NCBI GenBank assembly: GCA_016210515.1
Contig: JACQTZ010000024.1
Location: forward strand, 1 to 14,354
Source: Chloroflexota bacterium
GTDB taxonomy: Bacteria; Chloroflexota; Dehalococcoidia; UBA2985
Direction of reading: 5' to 3'
Length of the DNA: 14,354 bases
The position numbers and the translations under genes were made by a program. Shown piece after piece: positions 1 to 6,067 of this stretch (positions within the stretch are counted from its first letter, which is position 1; the number at the start of each line of letters is the position of its first letter). The notes beneath the pieces were generated by a model. That model saw nothing but the letters and a program-made list of their open reading frames with translations. It was not told the origin of the DNA and made no database searches.

Positions 1-1958
1 AAGGAGCCTCTGAAACCGGTCCTGCCTCCAATAGCGCTCTCCGCCAGAGCAACGGCTAGCCCGCCGTCGGAGCAATCGTGAGCAGATTTAATTATCCCCA
101 GCTTGATGCCTGTGAGGATGCACCGCTGTACTCGCCTCTCCAGCTTCAGGTCTAAAGAGGGCTTTCCGGCTACTAAGCCGTGGACGCGCTCCAGGTACTC
201 GCTGCCTCCCAAATTGCCGGACCTACCGTCGTCTCCCAGCAGGACCACAGCGTCTCCCGCCCCCTGGAAGGCATGGGAGCAGCGCTTCTCTACATTGGTC
301 AACAGCCCCAGCATTCCGACAACAGGGGTGGGATAAATAGGCTCCCCCTTAGTCTCGTTGTAAAGGCTGACGTTGCCGCTGATGACGGGGATTTTGAAGG
401 CGCGACAAGCGTCAGCCATCCCTTGGATGACTTGTTCTAGCTGGTAGTAGACATCCGGGCGCTCCGGGTTTCCAAAGTTCAGCCCGTCGGTGACAGCGAT
501 AGGCTGGGCTCCCACGCACGCCAGATTACGCGCCGCCTCTGCAATGGCTATGGCGCCTCCTGTGTAGGGGTCCAGGTAGCAATATCTGCCGTTGCCGTCG
601 GTAACCAGGGCAAGCCCCTTCCTGGTCCCTTTAACGCGCAGGATGGCGGCATCGCCACCCGGGGCGATCACCGTATTGTCCTGCACCTGATGGTCATACT
701 GACGATAGACAGGCTCCTTGCTGGCGATATTTGGCGAGGAAAGGAGTTGCAGAAGCATGTCATTGGGTGAACCTGCCGTGGGCAGCTTTTCAAGTCTTAG
801 CTTCTGTACCTTTTTGAGGTAAGGTGGAGGAGCTACCTGGAAGCGGTATTGGGGAGGGTCTGTCAGCAGTTCTACGGGGACCTCCGCTAATATCTCGTCT
901 CCGCTTTTTATTCGAGCCAGACCGTCGGCAGTGACCTTTCCTATGATTCTGCAATTCAGGTCCCATTTTTCGAAGATGCGCTTGACCTCTTCTTCAGACC
1001 CCTTTTGGACCACCAGCAGCATCCTCTCCTGGGACTCGGAGAGCATGACCTCGTAGGGAGTCATCCCATTCTCGCGCCGTGGAACCCTGGCAATGTCTAT
1101 CTCCACCCCCATGCCACCTCGAGCGGCGGACTCGATAACAGAACTGGTGAGACCCGCTGCACCCAGGTCCTGCAAGGCCACCAGGTACCCCGTGGCGGCC
1201 ACCTCCAGGCAAGCCTCTATCAGCACCTTCTCCAGGAAGGGGTTGCCTACCTGCACCGTGGGCCGCATCTCCCGCTCCTCCTCAAAGGTGCGGGAGGCCA
1301 GCCCGGAAGCGCCGTGGATGCCGTCTCGTCCAGTGTCCGCTCCTACCAGAATCAGCAGATTGTCCCGCCCGGAGGCCCTGGCCCGCATCAGCCCCTTCTT
1401 CTCCACCAGGCCAACGCACATGGCATTGACCAGCGGGTTGCCCGAATAGGAACTTGAAAAGTACACCTCTCCCGCTACGTCCGGCACGCCGATACAGTTG
1501 CCGTACCAGGAGATGCCACCCACTACTCCGCCAAACAGATATCGATTCTGGGCCTCCTCCAGGGGGCCAAAGCGCAGAGAGTTGAGGAGAGCGATGGGTC
1601 GCGCACCCATGGCGAAGATGTCCCGCACGATTCCCCCTACCCCCGTGGCCGCGCCCTGAAAAGGCTCCACCGCCGAAGGGTGATTGTGGGACTCCACCTT
1701 CATGACTATGGCCAGCCCGTCCCCGATGTCCACCACACCGGCATTCTCCTCTCCTGGCCTCACCAGCAGGCGAAGGCTCTGAGAGGGAAGCTGCCTCAGG
1801 AGGAGCTTGGAGTGCTTGTAGCCACAGTGCTCGCTCCACAGGGAGCCGAACAGCCCTATCTCCACGTAGTTGGGCTCTCTTCCCAGGCGTTCAACGATCA
1901 TCTCGTACTCCGCCTGGGAGAGGGCTACCTGGTCAAGGACCTCTTTAGAGACTGGCAT
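1..1958 (-). CDS. purL: Phosphoribosylformylglycinamidine synthase subunit PurL (3' end cut by window edge)
   Basis: PurL is the ATP-dependent synthetase subunit that converts FGAR to FGAM in de novo purine synthesis, using ammonia supplied by PurQ. Reading the minus strand from ATG at 1958 gives 652 uninterrupted codons with no stop before the window edge. Stand-alone PurL proteins are about 600-750 residues, so probably under 100 residues are missing. Visible landmarks are WSEHCGYKHSK (residues 41-51), ESHNHPSAVEPF (89-100), the Gly-rich ATGVGGIVRDIFAMGARPIA stretch (about 104-123), the second-half motif TDGLNFGNPERP, SGNVSLYNE, and SAHDCSDGGLAVALAE near the edge. The start has GGGAAGG about 10 nt upstream and lies 27 nt after the purQ stop, so the two are surely cotranscribed. 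Identification is by family motifs and the purQ neighbour. Confidence 0.96.
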   Translation of the reverse strand, partial: MPVSKEVLDQVALSQAEYEMIVERLGREPNYVEIGLFGSLWSEHCGYKHSKLLLRQLPSQSLRLLVRPGEENAGVVDIGDGLAIVMKVESHNHPSAVEPFQGAATGVGGIVRDIFAMGARPIALLNSLRFGPLEEAQNRYLFGGVVGGISWYGNCIGVPDVAGEVYFSSSYSGNPLVNAMCVGLVEKKGLMRARASGRDNLLILVGADTGRDGIHGASGLASRTFEEEREMRPTVQVGNPFLEKVLIEACLEVAATGYLVALQDLGAAGLTSSVIESAARGGMGVEIDIARVPRRENGMTPYEVMLSESQERMLLVVQKGSEEEVKRIFEKWDLNCRIIGKVTADGLARIKSGDEILAEVPVELLTDPPQYRFQVAPPPYLKKVQKLRLEKLPTAGSPNDMLLQLLSSPNIASKEPVYRQYDHQVQDNTVIAPGGDAAILRVKGTRKGLALVTDGNGRYCYLDPYTGGAIAIAEAARNLACVGAQPIAVTDGLNFGNPERPDVYYQLEQVIQGMADACRAFKIPVISGNVSLYNETKGEPIYPTPVVGMLGLLTNVEKRCSHAFQGAGDAVVLLGDDGRSGNLGGSEYLERVHGLVAGKPSLDLKLERRVQRCILTGIKLGIIKSAHDCSDGGLAVALAESAIGGRTGFRGS

Positions 1959-1985
1959 GTGGTTAGCCTTCCCGCATAAGAGCGC

Positions 1986-2675
1986 TCACGCCAAAACCTT
2001 TAGCATGGATCTGAAGATGAGCCGTCCGTCCGTTCCCCCCAGGGCGCTCTCACAGCACCGCTCCGGATGGGGCATCATCCCCAGCACGTTGCCCCGCTCG
2101 TTGATAATCCCGGCTATGTTCTCCAGGGAGCCATTGGGGTTGGCCGCCTGGGTTATCTCCCCCTGGGGCGTACAGTACCGAAACACAACCTGCCCCTTCG
2201 CATTGAGGGAGGCCAGGGTATCCTCGTCGGCGTAGTAGTTCCCCTCGCCATGAGAGATGGGTATTCGCAAGACCTGCCCTTCCTTGCACTCAGATGTGAA
2301 AGAGGTATGTGAGTTCTCCACCCGCAGGTTGACCCACTGGCAGCGAAACTGGAGATGGTCGTTGCGCATGAGCGCGCCGGGCAGCATCCCAGCCTCGCAC
2401 AGTATCTGGAAGCCGTTGCAGATGCCCAGGACAAGACCGCCTCTCTGGGCAAAGCGCTCCACCTCCTCCATCACGGGGGAGAAGCGGGCGATGGCGCCGG
2501 TCCTGAGATAGTCGCCATAGGAGAAGCCGCCAGGGAGCACTACGCAATCCACGCCCGGCAGCTCCCTTTCCTTGTGCCACACATACCGGGCGTCCTGCCC
2601 CAGCACCGATTTGACCGCATGATAGCAGTCGCCATCGCTCCAGGTGCCAGGGAAAACGACGATGCCGAATCTCAT
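1986..2675 (-). CDS. purQ: Phosphoribosylformylglycinamidine synthase glutaminase subunit PurQ
   Basis: PurQ is the class I glutamine amidotransferase of the FGAM synthase complex; it hydrolyses glutamine and passes ammonia to PurL. The 229-residue product matches the usual length (about 220-230). The triad is visible: Cys86 in GICNGFQ, and His203 and Glu205 in MPHPERC. The N-terminus [11 protein letters not shown] is typical. I chose ATG at 2675 because AGGGGGC lies just upstream. An in-frame GTG at 2705 would place the start inside the terminator hairpin and add unconserved residues. A 5-bp inverted repeat (2680-2692) overlaps the ribosome binding site. No purS, the small third subunit that often precedes purQ, is seen here; yqeY lies upstream instead. 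Confidence 0.96.
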   Translation of the reverse strand: MRFGIVVFPGTWSDGDCYHAVKSVLGQDARYVWHKERELPGVDCVVLPGGFSYGDYLRTGAIARFSPVMEEVERFAQRGGLVLGICNGFQILCEAGMLPGALMRNDHLQFRCQWVNLRVENSHTSFTSECKEGQVLRIPISHGEGNYYADEDTLASLNAKGQVVFRYCTPQGEITQAANPNGSLENIAGIINERGNVLGMMPHPERCCESALGGTDGRLIFRSMLKVLA

Positions 2676-2691
2676 GTGCTGCCCCCTGGGC

Positions 2692-2726
2692 AAAAAGAGG
2701 AGCACCTTCTACTTCCCAAGGTGCTC
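2692..2726 (-). terminator. Intrinsic terminator after rpsU-yqeY, immediately before purQ
   Basis: On the minus strand a 9-bp perfect stem (GAGCACCTT / AAGGTGCTC, 2718-2726 with 2700-2708) with a 9-nt loop is followed after three bases by five T's (2692-2696). This is a standard Rho-independent terminator for the rpsU-yqeY transcript. It ends only 17 nt before the purQ start codon, so it could also act as an attenuator if purQL is read from upstream. I see no convincing promoter between the yqeY stop and purQ. Confidence 0.8.
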
Positions 2727-2749
2727 ACTCCTTCCATATCTAGCCAGCA

Positions 2750-2761
2750 GGGGTATACCCC
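2750..2761. repeat. 12-bp perfect palindrome GGGGTATACCCC
   Basis: The perfect palindrome lies 11 bp beyond the yqeY stop codon and 24 bp before the terminator stem. It could be an operator, or a 4-bp stem with a TATA loop in RNA; it is followed on the plus strand by TTTTT. Function is unknown, and a chance palindrome in GC-rich DNA is possible. Confidence 0.4.
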
Positions 2762-2772
2762 TTTTTCACTCT

Positions 2773-3222
2773 TTACAGCGCTTCCAGGAGCCTGGACACA
2801 ACCTCGTTCACCGTCGATCCTTCGGCCTTCCCCTTCACCTGGGACATGAGCCTTCCCATGACCTTGCCCCTGTCCCCGGGTCCCTTGGCCCCCACCTGCC
2901 GAACGACTTCCTGAGCCAGGGCTGTAATCTCCTCCACACTTAGCTGGGTGGGCAGGTACTCCTGAATAACAGCCAGCTCTGCCTCTTCTCGTTGAACCAG
3001 GTCTTCCCGCTGCCCCTTGCGGAACTCAGCAATGCTCTCTCGGCGTTGTCTCACCTGCCTGGATAAGACACCGAGTATCCCCTCCTCATCCAGGGGTTTC
3101 TGAAGAGCTATCTCCTGGTTATGCACCTCCGAGCGGATATAACGGATTACGGAGCGACGCACCACATTCTGCTCGCGGATAGCCTTCTTCAAGTCCTCGT
3201 CGAGACGCTCTCTTAAGCCCAT
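2773..3222 (-). CDS. yqeY: GatB/YqeY-domain protein
   Basis: This 149-residue protein matches the YqeY family (about 147-150 residues), which resembles the tail domain of GatB, the amidotransferase subunit that contacts tRNA. Its exact role is not settled. Recognised features are the N-terminal MGLRERLDEDLKKAIREQ, VRRSVIRYIRSEVHNQEIA, the EEAELAVIQEYLPTQLS block in the middle, and the Gly/Met-containing DRGKVMGRLMSQVKGKAEG near the end. It starts at ATG 3222, 18 nt after the rpsU stop. The Shine-Dalgarno match is poor, suggesting translation coupled to rpsU. The rpsU-yqeY pair is a common arrangement, and the terminator at 2692-2726 closes the unit. Confidence 0.93.
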   Translation of the reverse strand: MGLRERLDEDLKKAIREQNVVRRSVIRYIRSEVHNQEIALQKPLDEEGILGVLSRQVRQRRESIAEFRKGQREDLVQREEAELAVIQEYLPTQLSVEEITALAQEVVRQVGAKGPGDRGKVMGRLMSQVKGKAEGSTVNEVVSRLLEAL

Positions 3223-3240
3223 GATGGGAACAGTATTTCT

Positions 3241-3453
3241 CTATCGCCGACCGTTGGTGCTACCGATAGGACTGGTGGCGCGGGCGCTCTTGCGCCTCTT
3301 GGCCGCTGCCTTCCTCTTTCGTGCCACGCTGGGCTTTTCAAAGTGTGCCCGTCGTCGCGCTTCTGAAAGAATACCATCCATCTGCACCCTCTTGTTAAAA
3401 CGGCGCAAGAGGCTATCGAAAGTCTCTCCCTCTCTCACAACAACCTGGGACAA
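3241..3453 (-). CDS. rpsU: 30S ribosomal protein S21
   Basis: S21 is a small basic protein of the 30S subunit that acts near the anti-Shine-Dalgarno end of 16S rRNA. The 70-residue product has the S21 signature: [21 protein letters not shown], then a basic helix ([24 protein letters not shown]) and an Arg-rich tail. I place the start at TTG 3453 (product begins LSQVVV, with fMet in reality), because GAGGGGGTG lies about 4 nt upstream and S21 proteins begin with a few residues before VVVREGE. The open frame extends further upstream to about 3546, but that part has no S21 similarity and would cover the promoter. Cotranscribed with yqeY. Confidence 0.93.
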   Translation of the reverse strand: MSQVVVREGETFDSLLRRFNKRVQMDGILSEARRRAHFEKPSVARKRKAAAKRRKSARATSPIGSTNGRR

Positions 3454-3475
3454 ACTCTCACCCCCTCTCTCACAA
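3428..3475 (-). repeat. Two 13-nt direct repeats flanking the rpsU start codon
   Basis: In mRNA sense TTGTGAGAGAGGG occurs twice, at 3463-3475 in the leader, where its G-rich end forms part of the ribosome binding site, and at 3428-3440 inside the first codons. The copies are offset by 35 nt with identical sequence. They could be a double binding site for a translational regulator, or could simply compete for the ribosome; the first option is inference only. Confidence 0.5.
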
Positions 3476-3516
3476 AAAAAGGAACACCGAGCGGGAGCTT
3501 TACCCCCCGGAAGCCC

Positions 3517-3546
3517 ATTATATAAACACCTTCCAAGGAGTGTCAA
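3517..3546 (-). promoter_or_regulatory. Sigma-70 type promoter of rpsU-yqeY
   Basis: On the minus strand, consensus TTGACA (3541-3546) and consensus TATAAT (3517-3522) are separated by 18 bp. Both hexamers match perfectly, fitting high expression of a ribosomal protein gene. The expected RNA start is near 3510, giving a leader of about 57 nt that includes a run of seven T's. Confidence 0.85.
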
Positions 3547-3579
3547 GGCGAACTCGTCGCGCAGGCGTGGCCGCCCTTC

Positions 3580-4017
3580 CTACCGAGACCTGGCCCACAT
3601 GGTGTGGTAGTTCTCCCCTTTGATCACCGCGGAGAGCTCCTCCATCTCCAGGCGATGCACATCCTCCAGGACCCGGTTACACTCCTCTACCGTCTCCCTG
3701 TGCCCAGATTCGACGAACCGCCCCAGCACTTTACGCCAGACTCCCAGCCGCACCAGGCTTTCCACGTACTTGGGCCAGGGGACAATGGTAATCGATTTGG
3801 GCCTGGGGAAATGGGGCCGCAGCTTCCTCAAGGCGCGATTCCGCTCCTCAACGGATGCCGCCATGGGCACAACCTTCACCATGGGCGGGTCCTCCGCCGT
3901 GAAACGGGTATCAATAAGGATGGTCCTGCGCAGGAGAGGGAAGTAGATGGATATGACCTCCGCGCTGTCAATGTTCCTGAGCAGCTCCTCCAGGTTTATG
4001 CGAAAATCGCCGTCCAT
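3580..4017 (-). CDS. Conserved-looking hypothetical protein, 145 aa
   Basis: I do not recognise this family. The predicted protein is soluble, with no signal peptide or membrane segment. The first half looks alpha/beta, with strands such as VISIYFPLL, TILIDTRF and MVKVVPMA; the second half is helical and rich in Arg and Glu, with SITIVPWPKYVESLVRLGVWRKVL at the join. The coding frame is clear of stops and matches its neighbours in style. ATG at 4017 is preferred because GAGGTG lies 9 nt upstream; a GTG at 4029 overlaps that site. It begins 61 nt after the etfA stop with no terminator between, so it is probably the third gene of the etfBA unit. Its end sits only about 33 bp from the rpsU promoter. 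Confidence 0.75.
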   Translation of the reverse strand: MDGDFRINLEELLRNIDSAEVISIYFPLLRRTILIDTRFTAEDPPMVKVVPMAASVEERNRALRKLRPHFPRPKSITIVPWPKYVESLVRLGVWRKVLGRFVESGHRETVEECNRVLEDVHRLEMEELSAVIKGENYHTMWARSR

Positions 4018-4078
4018 AGTCGGTGACACCTCACAGACCGTCTCATGTCGGTCTCAAGCACTCTTTCGCCTCACTGGG

Positions 4079-5080
4079 CTAGTCGGACAGAAGCTCCCTG
4101 ATCTTCCGGTGAAAAGCCGGAAGCACCTCTTCCCACCGGCCCACGACTCCGAACTCGGCCTCCTTGAAAATAGGCGCATTGGCATCCCTGTTTATGCAAG
4201 CAATATGCCTGGAAAATGATACACCCGACATGTGCTGGCTTGCTCCGGAGATGCCCACCGCAAGATACAGCTCCGGAGACACGCTCTTGGCGGTGACGCC
4301 AAGCTGAGTCGCCATGTCGCAGTACCCCTCATCAACGGCCCCACGGGTAGACCCCACAGCCCCCTTCAGGTCACTGGCCAGCGCTTCCAGAACCTTCCAG
4401 TTCTCGGCGCTGCCCAAACCCCTGCCACCACCGACTACGACACGGGCATCCTCCAGCTTTACCCCCTCAACTTCAACTGTGACACTGCCCACAAGCCTGG
4501 TCCTGGCAATCGTGGGGTCGATACTCACGGCAACGGAGACAACCTCCCCCCGCCGTAAGGCACCTGGAGCCACAGGGCTCTGGGACCTGGCTCTGACAGT
4601 GGCCATAGCGGGCCGGGCAGGACCGCAGTCCACCTCTGCCAGGGCCTTGCCACCATACACCGGCCGCGTCGCAATCAAGGCCCTGGTCTCCGGGTCGATG
4701 TTGAGGTTCAGGCATTCCGATGCCAGGCCGCACTGCAATCTCCAGGCCAATCTGGGAGCCAGGTCACGACCGAGAGGGGTAGCCCCCATAATCACCACCG
4801 CAGGAGCCAGGTTTTGGCACAACTTCTCGATCACATGGGCATAGAACTCCGGCTGGTAGGTTTTGAGGAGGGTGCTATCGGCGGCGTACACCCTGTCCGC
4901 TCCCTGGGCAAAGGCCCCCCTGGCCGTGTCGCCGATGCCATCGCCCAGGAACATCGTTGAAAGCTCCTGGCCCAGGGCATCAGCCAGCCTGCGACCCGCC
5001 CCCAACAGCTCACCGGTAATGCTGGCAATTCCACCTTCAGTCATCTCTCCCACCACCAGCACCCCTTTGCCATCCGCCAT
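4079..5080 (-). CDS. etfA: Electron transfer flavoprotein, alpha subunit
   Basis: EtfA with EtfB forms a soluble FAD heterodimer that carries electrons between dehydrogenases (for example acyl-CoA dehydrogenases) and a quinone reductase or other acceptor. The 333-residue product has the N-terminal ETF fold and the C-terminal FAD domain: GGGRGLGS (217-224), STRGAVD (244-250), SPELYLAVGISGASQHMSG (268-286) and INRDANAPIF (296-305). Start ATG 5080 is fixed by a strong GGAGGT 7 nt upstream; the frame is open further up but without similarity. It lies 48 nt after etfB with a small hairpin between. Oddities against the usual motif are QLGVTAK (259-265), where QVGQTGK is common, and GVVGRWEEVLP, where Asp usually follows GIVG. 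Fold and partner assignment are firm; the physiological acceptor is not known from this window. Confidence 0.95.
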   Translation of the reverse strand: MADGKGVLVVGEMTEGGIASITGELLGAGRRLADALGQELSTMFLGDGIGDTARGAFAQGADRVYAADSTLLKTYQPEFYAHVIEKLCQNLAPAVVIMGATPLGRDLAPRLAWRLQCGLASECLNLNIDPETRALIATRPVYGGKALAEVDCGPARPAMATVRARSQSPVAPGALRRGEVVSVAVSIDPTIARTRLVGSVTVEVEGVKLEDARVVVGGGRGLGSAENWKVLEALASDLKGAVGSTRGAVDEGYCDMATQLGVTAKSVSPELYLAVGISGASQHMSGVSFSRHIACINRDANAPIFKEAEFGVVGRWEEVLPAFHRKIRELLSD

Positions 5081-5107
5081 AACGTTACCTCCGTGTCCAA
5101 GGAGCAA

Positions 5108-5122
5108 CCCGCCCACGGCGGG
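5108..5122 (-). other. Intercistronic hairpin between etfB and etfA
   Basis: A 6-bp perfect stem (CCCGCC / GGCGGG) with a 3-nt loop lies 6 nt after the etfB stop. There is no T-run after it, so it is not a terminator. It may stabilise or process the etfBA message, but this is inference. Confidence 0.4.
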
Positions 5123-5128
5123 CATGCA

Positions 5129-5929
5129 CTAGATTATCTTCATCTCCCGGAGCTTGAGGGCCAGCTTCTCGCCCGCCTCGGCAGGCGTGTCCCCCACAAT
5201 CATCTCACACTGGCTGACCTTCTCTTCCACATAAAGACGCCGCACCCTGGTCCGTGCTCTCGCGCTCCCCGCTGTTACAGGGTCCAATCCCAGGTCCTGG
5301 GCGCTCCAAACCTTCGGCTGCCTTCGCCCCGCAGCCATAATATCCCGCAGCCTGGGATACCGGACCTTGCCTACCTCGTTGCCAGCGGTCACCAAGGCGG
5401 GCAGCGACGCCTCTACCGTCCCTGTGGTATCCCCAACGGTGCGCTCTGCTCGTATCCTGCCATCCACCACCTCCAGACGCCCCACGGTCGTAATACACGG
5501 GATACCCAGGGCCTCGGCTATATACGTCCCCACCTGTCCGTTGTCCCAATCTCCCGCCTGGCTTCCGCAAAGGATGAGGTCGTACTCCCCCACCCGCTTG
5601 GCCGCGGCCACCAGGGCCTGCGCGGTGGTGAAGGTGTCTCCCCTCTCAAAGGCCGGGTCCTGGAGCAGAATCAGCTCATCTGCCCCCATGGCCAGAGGCT
5701 TCTTTATCACGTTCATCACCGGGTCGTTGCACAGGCTGACCACCGTTACCTCGCCCCCATGCACGCTCTTCAAGCGAAGGGACGCCTCCACCGCCAGCTC
5801 GTCAAAGAGGCCCAGTGCAGGAGAAGAGCCTGCGGGTGGAACAACGGTGTTGGTCTGAGGGTCGACCTTGAACTGGGCCGGTGGTATGTCAGGGTCGGGG
5901 ATCTGTTTCACGAAGACAAGGAGCTTCAA
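5129..5929 (-). CDS. etfB: Electron transfer flavoprotein, beta subunit
   Basis: EtfB is the AMP- (or second FAD-) binding partner of EtfA. The 266-residue product begins MKLLVFVKQIPDP, the classic EtfB N-terminus, and has the DELAVEASLRLK segment and the nucleotide-binding loop CGSQAGDWDNGQVG (121-134). The C-terminal EKLALKLREMKII fits the family. The start codon is TTG at 5929, with AGAGGA about 8 nt upstream; no better start codon is available before the conserved N-terminus. It is first in its operon, with a good promoter about 48 nt upstream. The binding loop has Trp and Asn where many ETFs have DGDT or DDD, so whether this ETF bifurcates electrons cannot be called from sequence alone. 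Confidence 0.94.
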   Translation of the reverse strand: MKLLVFVKQIPDPDIPPAQFKVDPQTNTVVPPAGSSPALGLFDELAVEASLRLKSVHGGEVTVVSLCNDPVMNVIKKPLAMGADELILLQDPAFERGDTFTTAQALVAAAKRVGEYDLILCGSQAGDWDNGQVGTYIAEALGIPCITTVGRLEVVDGRIRAERTVGDTTGTVEASLPALVTAGNEVGKVRYPRLRDIMAAGRRQPKVWSAQDLGLDPVTAGSARARTRVRRLYVEEKVSQCEMIVGDTPAEAGEKLALKLREMKII

Positions 5930-5976
5930 TGGCGCGTCCTCTTGGAGTGGTGGAGTCTTGTTTCAGGGCTGTGGCA

Positions 5977-6005
5977 AATCTAACATCCCTCTCGCGCGGT
6001 GTCAA
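5977..6005 (-). promoter_or_regulatory. Sigma-70 type promoter of etfBA
   Basis: On the minus strand a perfect TTGACA (6000-6005) is followed after 17 bp by TAGATT (5977-5982, four of six consensus bases). The predicted RNA start near 5970 leaves a leader of about 40 nt before the TTG start. It lies in the 138-bp divergent gap with argS. Confidence 0.75.
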
Positions 6006-6030
6006 GAAAGACTGGGACTTAGCACACCAC

Positions 6031-6059
6031 TAGTCAAACAGGCACAGGAGCGTTAACAT
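6031..6059 (+). promoter_or_regulatory. Possible argS promoter giving a near-leaderless transcript
   Basis: TAGTCA (6031-6036), a 17-bp spacer and TAACAT (6054-6059) each match four of six consensus bases. Initiation about 7 nt after the -10 would fall at or next to the argS ATG at 6068. The nearest Shine-Dalgarno-like AGGAG (6046-6050) ends 17 nt before the ATG, too far for normal use, so a leaderless message is plausible. Confidence 0.4.
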
Positions 6060-6067
6060 ACTCACAT

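Noticed and set aside
2676..2705. Upstream GTG start for purQ at 2705
   Set aside because: It would begin inside the terminator hairpin and add residues not seen in PurQ. ATG 2675 has a good ribosome binding site and the conserved N-terminus.
3454..3546. Longer rpsU frame reaching 3546
   Set aside because: It would cover a perfect promoter (3517-3546) and its own leader. S21 similarity begins only after TTG 3453.
5081..5125. Upstream start for etfA giving 15 extra residues
   Set aside because: The extra part overlaps the strong GGAGGT site that serves ATG 5080 and has no EtfA similarity.
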